Shown here: in pieces, positions 6,509 to 11,148 of the stretch | How the letters are laid out: every line of letters starts with the position of its first letter | Position numbering within the stretch: the stretch's first letter is position 1 | Assembly (NCBI GenBank): GCA_964446585.1 | Contig: CAYUPI010000106.1 | Span: forward strand, 1 to 11,148 | Origin: CAYUPI01 sp964446585 | Lineage (GTDB): Bacteria; Verrucomicrobiota; Verrucomicrobiia; Limisphaerales; UBA8199 | Length of the DNA: 11,148 nucleotides | Direction of reading: 5' to 3' | Position numbers and translations under genes: made by a program | The notes under the pieces: generated by a model | Database searches by the model: none | What the model was told of the DNA's origin: nothing | Seen by the model: the letters and a program-made list of their open reading frames with translations, nothing else

Positions 6509-8332
6509 TCACTCAGGCACTGTCGCAGTTCTGTTCAGTTTGCTGAACCTCCGGCCATAAAGGAAATAGATTACCAGCCCTGCTGCCAGCCAAAGCGCGA
6601 ACCGTATCCAATTCGTGGTTCCCAACTGGCTCATCAGATACAAACAGGTCAGCAAGCCGAGCACCGGAATTGCGGACAGTCGCTTCATGAATGAAAGCGC
6701 TGTCAGCGCTGTCGCAATCAAAATAAAAAAGATCATCGGGATTTTGTGCCTGAACAGGGCCCAGCCAGCTTCCAATTTCCCATCTGCATTCGCGGTCGGC
6801 TCCAGGCTGAAGAAAGGCTCCCACGCTTCCCTCTTGAAATAATAATAGAGAACAAAGCAAGTGCCCAGGTAAAGAAGTGGAATCAGGTACCGTCCATTAA
6901 TATAGGGTGTCTTGAATTTCGGCCGGGCAGGAGGAGTCTTCGAGTTTTCCAGCACCAACACGCCACCGCAAACCAGCACAAAGGCGAACAACGTCCCAAT
7001 GCTGCTCAGATTCACAACCTCGCTCAGGTTCATGAACAACGCCGGGATTGCCACGAGCAGCCCCGTGATGACTGTCGAGAATGCGGGCGTCTTGTGTTTC
7101 GGATGGATGCGCGAAAAAATCGGCGGCAGCAATCCGTCGCGGCTCATGCTCATCCAAATGCGCGGCTGTCCGAGTTGATACACCAGGAACACGCTCCCGA
7201 TGGCAAAAAGGGCGCCCGCCGCCACTGCCGCGCTGAACCAGGGCAATCGTTCCTTGAAAATATACGCCAGGGGATCGCCCACGTTTAACTCTTTGTAACT
7301 CACAATCCCCGTCAGCACGAACGAAATCACGACGTACAACACCGTGCAGAAAAGCAGCGAGATAAAGATGGCCCGGGGCAGATCGCGCCGCGAGTCTTTG
7401 CATTCTTCCGCAGTCGTCGAAATTGCATCGAAGCCGATGAAGGCCCAGAAAACCGCTGCCACGCCTTTCAGGACACCCGTCAACTTGTTGGGCATAAACG
7501 GAGACCAGTTTTGGGGATTGACATAAAAGCAGCCGATTCCGATGACGCTCGCAATCACGACGAGCTTTACCGCCACCATGGCGTTGTTGGCGTTGCGGCT
7601 CTCTTTGATGCCGAGATAAATCAAGGTGGTCACCGCAAGCACGATCAAAAGCGCCGGGAGATCGGCAATCAGGTGAACGGGGCCGAACGTCGGCGCGGCA
7701 CTCCAGGCCTGATAGGGGACTTTCAAATCGGAATGACTGGCAAAAATCTGAGTCAGCGTTTCTCCCTTTGCCTGCAGAGCAGCCACTGCGTCGTGCCCGC
7801 GCAAAGCAGAGAGAAAGTCCATCGTCATGTACTTCGGAATATGGATCCCAAATCCCGAAAGAAAGCCTGTGAAGTATTCAGACCAGGAAATGGCAATGGC
7901 AATGTTGCCAATGGCGTATTCGAGCAGCAGATCCCAGCCGATGATCCACGCCACCAGCTCGCCAAACGACGCGTAGGCATAGGTGTAGGCGCTGCCCGAT
8001 ATGGGAATCATCGACGCGAATTCCGCATAGCAAAAGGCCGTGAAGCCGCAAGCGATCGCGATGAAGACAAACAGGAGCGAAACTGCCGGTCCCCCTTCAA
8101 ACGCCGCCTGTCCCACCATGCCGAAGATTCCGGCGCCGATGATGGCCGCGATCCCGAGCGCCGTCAGATCCTTTACACCAAGCGCCCGCCTCAGCGAGCC
8201 CCCATGCGCGCTCTCCATTCGTTCCTGCTCGGATTCCTGCAAAATCCGATCGACGGACTTTCGACGAAAGAGGTCATTCACCATCGGGATATTGCTGGAT
8301 AAGCTACAGGGAAGAAGCCAGTCACGGAACAT
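6509..8332 (-). CDS. APC-superfamily amino acid permease (CAT/YfnA-like)
   Basis: This encodes a 607-residue inner-membrane transporter with about 12-14 predicted membrane helices. The first helix has the APC glycine motif, TALGIAAIIGAGIFGMVG (57-74). Next come CYAEFASMIPISGSAYTYAY (101-120) and GELVAWIIGWDLLLEYAI (124-141), both typical of the cationic amino acid transporter branch. PKFKTPYI near 490 and further helices follow. A hydrophilic stretch of about 60 residues after the fourth helix (about 165-225) and another near 520 make it longer than the usual 460-490 residues. The ATG at 8332 has AGG at a 6-nt spacing; an internal ATG at 8284 (MVNDLFRRKS) agrees better with typical family N-termini. 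The substrate is probably an amino acid but unproven. It leads the minus-strand pair with the oxidoreductase. Confidence 0.92.
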   Translation of the reverse strand: MFRDWLLPCSLSSNIPMVNDLFRRKSVDRILQESEQERMESAHGGSLRRALGVKDLTALGIAAIIGAGIFGMVGQAAFEGGPAVSLLFVFIAIACGFTAFCYAEFASMIPISGSAYTYAYASFGELVAWIIGWDLLLEYAIGNIAIAISWSEYFTGFLSGFGIHIPKYMTMDFLSALRGHDAVAALQAKGETLTQIFASHSDLKVPYQAWSAAPTFGPVHLIADLPALLIVLAVTTLIYLGIKESRNANNAMVAVKLVVIASVIGIGCFYVNPQNWSPFMPNKLTGVLKGVAAVFWAFIGFDAISTTAEECKDSRRDLPRAIFISLLFCTVLYVVISFVLTGIVSYKELNVGDPLAYIFKERLPWFSAAVAAGALFAIGSVFLVYQLGQPRIWMSMSRDGLLPPIFSRIHPKHKTPAFSTVITGLLVAIPALFMNLSEVVNLSSIGTLFAFVLVCGGVLVLENSKTPPARPKFKTPYINGRYLIPLLYLGTCFVLYYYFKREAWEPFFSLEPTANADGKLEAGWALFRHKIPMIFFILIATALTALSFMKRLSAIPVLGLLTCLYLMSQLGTTNWIRFALWLAAGLVIYFLYGRRFSKLNRTATVPE

Positions 8333-8426
8333 TTTTTGCCTGATCCAACAACCGCTTCTATGTCTGGGAGCTTCGTCGCACGCGGCTTGAGCCAGGTCGC
8401 CCCTGTGTTACCATCCAGAAAGAATC
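8333..8426. other. divergent intergenic region between the permease and Rieske genes
   Basis: This 94-bp gap must hold the promoters of both divergent units unless transcription enters from further away. No convincing -35/-10 pair or operator palindrome was found on either strand. AGAAAG just before 8427 is a modest ribosome binding site for the Rieske gene. Confidence 0.4.
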
Positions 8427-9572
8427 ATGAAAATCAGAGCAGCGGGTGCCTTTCGAAAGACCGCCGACACGTTTGCCGCCGGGGCTAAAACTCTGCCCCA
8501 GCGCTATCTTGTCTCACCGGAGATTTTCGCGCTGGAACGCGAGCGGATTTTCTCCAGCCATTGGCTCTGCGCAGGACATCAGAGTCAGATTTCAACCCGA
8601 GGCGACTTCTTTGTACTGGAAGTCGCGGGCGAGAGCCTAATCATTCTGCGTGATCAGCAGGATCACCTTCGAGCCTTTTACAATGTCTGCCGGCATCGCG
8701 GGACGCGGTTATGCGAAGCAAAAGCAGGCCGGTTCCACGCCACCATTCAATGTCCATATCACGCCTGGACCTACGGCCTCGATGGCGGACTCGTCGGCGC
8801 CCCGCACATGGATGAAGTCGATGGTTTTGACAAAACCCGGCATAGCTTGCGCCCGGTTGCGATTGCGCTATGGGAGGGTTTCATTTTCGTCAACCTTGCC
8901 GAGAGACCTCAGTCGCTTGAGCGAGTCTTCGCGCCTTTGCTTGGGAAGTTCACTCATTGGAATCTGCCAAACCTGCGCTCGGCCCGTCGCATCGAATACG
9001 ACGTGCGGGCCAACTGGAAACTGATTTTCGAGAATTACTCCGAGTGCTATCATTGTCCGCTCGTTCATCCGGCGCTGTCGAAACTGACGCCCTACGATTC
9101 CGCGGAAAATGACTTGTGCGAAGGTCCATTCCTCGGCGGCTTCATGCCCATTACTAAAGGCGGCAGCTTGACCATGAGTGGCAATGCCTGCGCATCTCCC
9201 GTTGGCGACATCGGCGCTGAGAATCATCATCGCGTTTTCTATTATTCAATTTTCCCGAACCTCCTGCTGAGCCTGCATCCTGATTACGTCATGGTGCACG
9301 AGCTCCGGCCAGTCTCACCAGACCAGGTTTCCATTGTTTGTGATTGGTTATTCCATCCCGATGCTTTTGACCAACCCGATTTCAAGCCCGACGACGCGGT
9401 CGAGTTTTGGGACACCACCAACCGTCAGGATTGGCATGTCTGTGAACTAAGCCAGCAGGGCATTTCCTCCCGCGCGTATCAACCCGGGCCGTGGTCGCCT
9501 CGGGAAAGCATCCCTGCCGCCTGGGATCGCGAATACCTGCGCGCGCTTGGGAAGAAGAAGGGCGCTGCCTGA
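8427..9572 (+). CDS. Rieske non-heme iron oxygenase, glycine betaine/choline/carnitine monooxygenase-like
   Basis: This encodes a 381-residue oxygenase component that would use O2 and electrons from a separate reductase to hydroxylate or demethylate its substrate. The Rieske [2Fe-2S] ligands are C88 and H90 (NVCRHRG) and C109 and H112 (QCPYHAWTY). The mononuclear iron site is ENYSECYHCPLVHP (202-215), with H209 and H214; a downstream acidic residue in FWDTTNRQDWHVCE (327-340) completes it, D329 or D335. The residue that bridges the two metal centres is Asp in naphthalene dioxygenase; here it is E206, as reported for carnitine monooxygenase CntA. The overall pattern, with FPNLLLSLHPDYVMVH, resembles GbcA-type proteins more than aromatic dioxygenases. 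No reductase or small subunit is in the window, so the substrate remains open. Confidence 0.9.
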   Translation: MKIRAAGAFRKTADTFAAGAKTLPQRYLVSPEIFALERERIFSSHWLCAGHQSQISTRGDFFVLEVAGESLIILRDQQDHLRAFYNVCRHRGTRLCEAKAGRFHATIQCPYHAWTYGLDGGLVGAPHMDEVDGFDKTRHSLRPVAIALWEGFIFVNLAERPQSLERVFAPLLGKFTHWNLPNLRSARRIEYDVRANWKLIFENYSECYHCPLVHPALSKLTPYDSAENDLCEGPFLGGFMPITKGGSLTMSGNACASPVGDIGAENHHRVFYYSIFPNLLLSLHPDYVMVHELRPVSPDQVSIVCDWLFHPDAFDQPDFKPDDAVEFWDTTNRQDWHVCELSQQGISSRAYQPGPWSPRESIPAAWDREYLRALGKKKGAA

Positions 9573-9599
9573 ATGCCTCCAGGTAGGAAGCATTTATTC
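9572..9599 (+). terminator. possible terminator after the Rieske oxygenase gene
   Basis: AATGCCTCC (9572-9580) pairs with GGAAGCATT (9586-9594) across a 5-nt loop, with one C-A mismatch, and is followed by the T-rich TATTCA. It begins on the last base of the stop codon and lies in a 53-bp convergent gap. The T-tract is short, so this is a weak call. Confidence 0.35.
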
Positions 9600-9625
9600 A
9601 GCGGTCGAGCCCCCTGCCGCACTGT

Positions 9626-10840
9626 CTAGGTTTCAATCACAGGCTCATACTGCTTAGGGTCGTCAAAACCGGCCATCCAGGCGGCGGCTTGGTGACAAGT
9701 CGTCAGACGTGGAGGAATCCGAATAAAGTAGCGGCGGCCAGTGGATGGACAGGTGATGCACAAAACCAGGATTTCTTCACGATCCGGCAACGAGACATGG
9801 AGCAGATGTCGATCACCACCGGGGTCGTGGTCACGGTCCCGGACTTTGGGTTTCGCTTCGTTTAGAAAGCGTTCCCAGCCGACCCGTTCAAGCATGACTC
9901 TGCGGACTTCCGCATTTCGTTGGGCAAAAATCTCCTGGACGCCGATCTCTTCAGGATGAAAAGCAGTGCGCGCGTCGACCTCCACCCCACGCCAGAGCAG
10001 TCGGCAACCCTGCTGGCTTTCTGGGAGTTCGCGCAAGCCTGTATTCGCAATGTCAAGCGAGTCTTTCACGAGCAGCCACCCCGGCAACGAGTCAATTTGC
10101 GCGCAACCAGCCATATTGAAATTCGACACCTCAACAAACGCATTTTCCTGCCAATTAAAGCTAGTGCATCCCGCAATGTCCACAGACCGAGCCTCGAGAC
10201 TGTCTGGCAGAAATTTAAGGCGCGGGCATTGTCGGAGAATCAGTGAGTCGAGTTTCATTCGAGCGGGCAATCGCTTCAAATGACGAGATCCGCTCAAGTC
10301 CAGGGTTCCACTGACCCTGATTCTTCCTGGCAAGGATTCAAGCGGCGACTGGGGCCAGGCGAGATTTTGGCAAACCAGTGCGGAGCCGAGTTTCAGGTCG
10401 CCAAAAAAGCGAATCAGGCGGATAGACCCTAAAGGCGGTCCGTCTTCGATTATAAGGTCCCCTTCATGGTCGCTCACCTCAAGCCGCTCGAAAGCGATAT
10501 CCGCCAGAATTGCACGGAAGGCTGGGCATCCTCGAATGGTGACTTCCCCGGCCCAAAGGTTTTCCGGCAAACGTTGGAAGTTAGGACATTCGATAATGGT
10601 GAGATGCGCAGCCGTGAAGCCTCTTGGCAGCGTGCGGAGTCGAGGCTCTCGCTCAAATTTCAATCTGCCGGTCCACAAGCCCTCAACTGCGCTCCCGCAA
10701 AGGATGGCCCTCCGGGCTACGTCTTCAGAGGTAAATCCGCGGGGCAAAGACGAGTGGTCCGCCACGGCCGTTGGAATCCCTACTGGACTGATAGAGCTTG
10801 CCGGGCTTCTCCTTTTCCAGGGTTTCCAGAACTTGAGCAC
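9626..10840 (-). CDS. LRR-like repeat protein with a C-terminal DUF6745-like domain
   Basis: This encodes a 404-residue protein of unknown function. Residues about 65-280 hold irregular repeats of about 20-22 residues with the pattern LP.xL.xx.L.I..CP.L..LP. Examples are RTLPRGFTAAHLTIIECPNF (69-88), RLPENLWAGEVTIRGCPAF (90-108), LDLSGSRHLKRLPARM (180-195), LDSLILRQCPRLKFLPDSL (197-215) and LDIANTGLRELPES (262-275). After WRGVEV (283-288) the C-terminus has NAEVRRVMLERVGWERFL (309-326), CPSTGRRYFIRIPP (364-377) and AAAWMAGF...YEPVIET (385-404). From memory this resembles the DUF6745 pattern. No signal peptide or membrane helix is evident, so it is probably cytoplasmic. The GTG at 10840 starts 4 nt after the upstream gene's stop, which implies coupling. 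Confidence 0.82.
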   Translation of the reverse strand: MLKFWKPWKRRSPASSISPVGIPTAVADHSSLPRGFTSEDVARRAILCGSAVEGLWTGRLKFEREPRLRTLPRGFTAAHLTIIECPNFQRLPENLWAGEVTIRGCPAFRAILADIAFERLEVSDHEGDLIIEDGPPLGSIRLIRFFGDLKLGSALVCQNLAWPQSPLESLPGRIRVSGTLDLSGSRHLKRLPARMKLDSLILRQCPRLKFLPDSLEARSVDIAGCTSFNWQENAFVEVSNFNMAGCAQIDSLPGWLLVKDSLDIANTGLRELPESQQGCRLLWRGVEVDARTAFHPEEIGVQEIFAQRNAEVRRVMLERVGWERFLNEAKPKVRDRDHDPGGDRHLLHVSLPDREEILVLCITCPSTGRRYFIRIPPRLTTCHQAAAWMAGFDDPKQYEPVIET

Positions 10841-10844
10841 ACAC

Positions 10845-11147
10845 TTAGTCCATCACCGTCAGGTCCTCGCTCGGATCAAATTCACGCTGGCGCCAGACGC
10901 GGTAACTCCCAGGCGGCAGCTCGATGGGGCGATGCTCCTCGTGGACAATTCTTGCTGGCGAGCCGAGAACGCGAAGGAATAGCTCTGGGCCTGCTTCGAG
11001 AAGTTCGGCTCGACTATCCGTCTCAACCCGATGAGCATGGCCAGTGATTTCGCCCTGCGCCAGGATTAGACCTTCACGCAATCTCGCGTTCGCGGGCACG
11101 CTTTCAATTGGTGCGATTAGCACGTCTCCGTGTCTATAGACTTTCAT
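10845..11147 (-). CDS. conserved small protein with GEITGHAH and HEEH motifs
   Basis: This encodes a complete 100-residue protein whose ATG lies 1 bp from the window edge, so its promoter and ribosome site are not visible. The N-terminus KVYRHGDVLIAPIESVP is followed by LAQGEITGHAHRVE (29-42), RIVHEEHRPIELPPGSYRVW (66-85) and QREFDP (87-92). The protein looks all-beta. H37, H39, H69 and H72, with nearby glutamates E33, E70 and E71, could form a cupin-like metal site; this is inference. Its function is unknown. I recall similar GE(V/I)TGHAH proteins beside DUF6745-type genes in other bacteria, but could not search. The 4-nt spacing to the LRR gene points to a functional pair. Confidence 0.82.
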   Translation of the reverse strand: MKVYRHGDVLIAPIESVPANARLREGLILAQGEITGHAHRVETDSRAELLEAGPELFLRVLGSPARIVHEEHRPIELPPGSYRVWRQREFDPSEDLTVMD

Positions 11148-11148
11148 A

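Noticed and set aside
7511..8302. Long open frame (263 codons) antisense to the permease
   Set aside because: The permease on the other strand is clearly real, while this translation is rich in Arg/His/Gln with no domain.
8387..8413. Promoter for the Rieske gene (TTGAGC with TTACCA)
   Set aside because: The spacing is 15 bp and the -10 element is poor; it cannot be told from background.

Overview
The window looks like chromosomal DNA from a moderately GC-rich, poorly characterised Gram-negative bacterium. A member of the Verrucomicrobiota (Pedosphaera/Limisphaerales-like) is the best guess. This is an inference from the character of the proteins (a Tat-exported Gfo/Idh/MocA oxidoreductase, a long CAT-type permease, leucine-rich-repeat-like proteins), the weak Shine-Dalgarno sites and the short heptamer repeats. 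No rRNA, tRNA, insertion sequence or CRISPR array was seen.

Left part (1-5220, + strand): a translation operon, rpmI (L35), rplT (L20), pheS, then a VapBC-type toxin-antitoxin pair, then pheT. Finding vapBC between the genes for the two subunits of phenylalanyl-tRNA synthetase is the most striking gene-order feature. Both synthetase subunits also carry short in-frame insertions at otherwise conserved places, about 32 residues in PheS and about 20 in PheT. The DNA of each insertion contains a 7-bp tandem repeat (TCAAYNN or TCACGNN), and a third array of the same kind lies between rpmI and rplT. The rplT-pheS gap contains three consecutive perfect inverted repeats.

Middle part (5269-8332, - strand): a two-gene unit in which an APC/CAT-family amino acid permease is followed after 4 nt by a Tat-signal Gfo/Idh/MocA oxidoreductase. 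It converges on pheT across a 48-bp gap that holds an inverted repeat.

Right part: a Rieske mononuclear-iron oxygenase of the glycine betaine/choline/carnitine monooxygenase type (8427-9572, +) is divergent from the permease. It converges on a second minus-strand pair (11147 to 9626). That pair is a 100-aa protein with a GEITGHAH...HEEH signature, followed after 4 nt by a 404-aa protein. The 404-aa protein has LRR-like repeats and a C-terminal domain that I recognise as resembling DUF6745. It is the best candidate here for an undescribed system; no function can be assigned from sequence alone.
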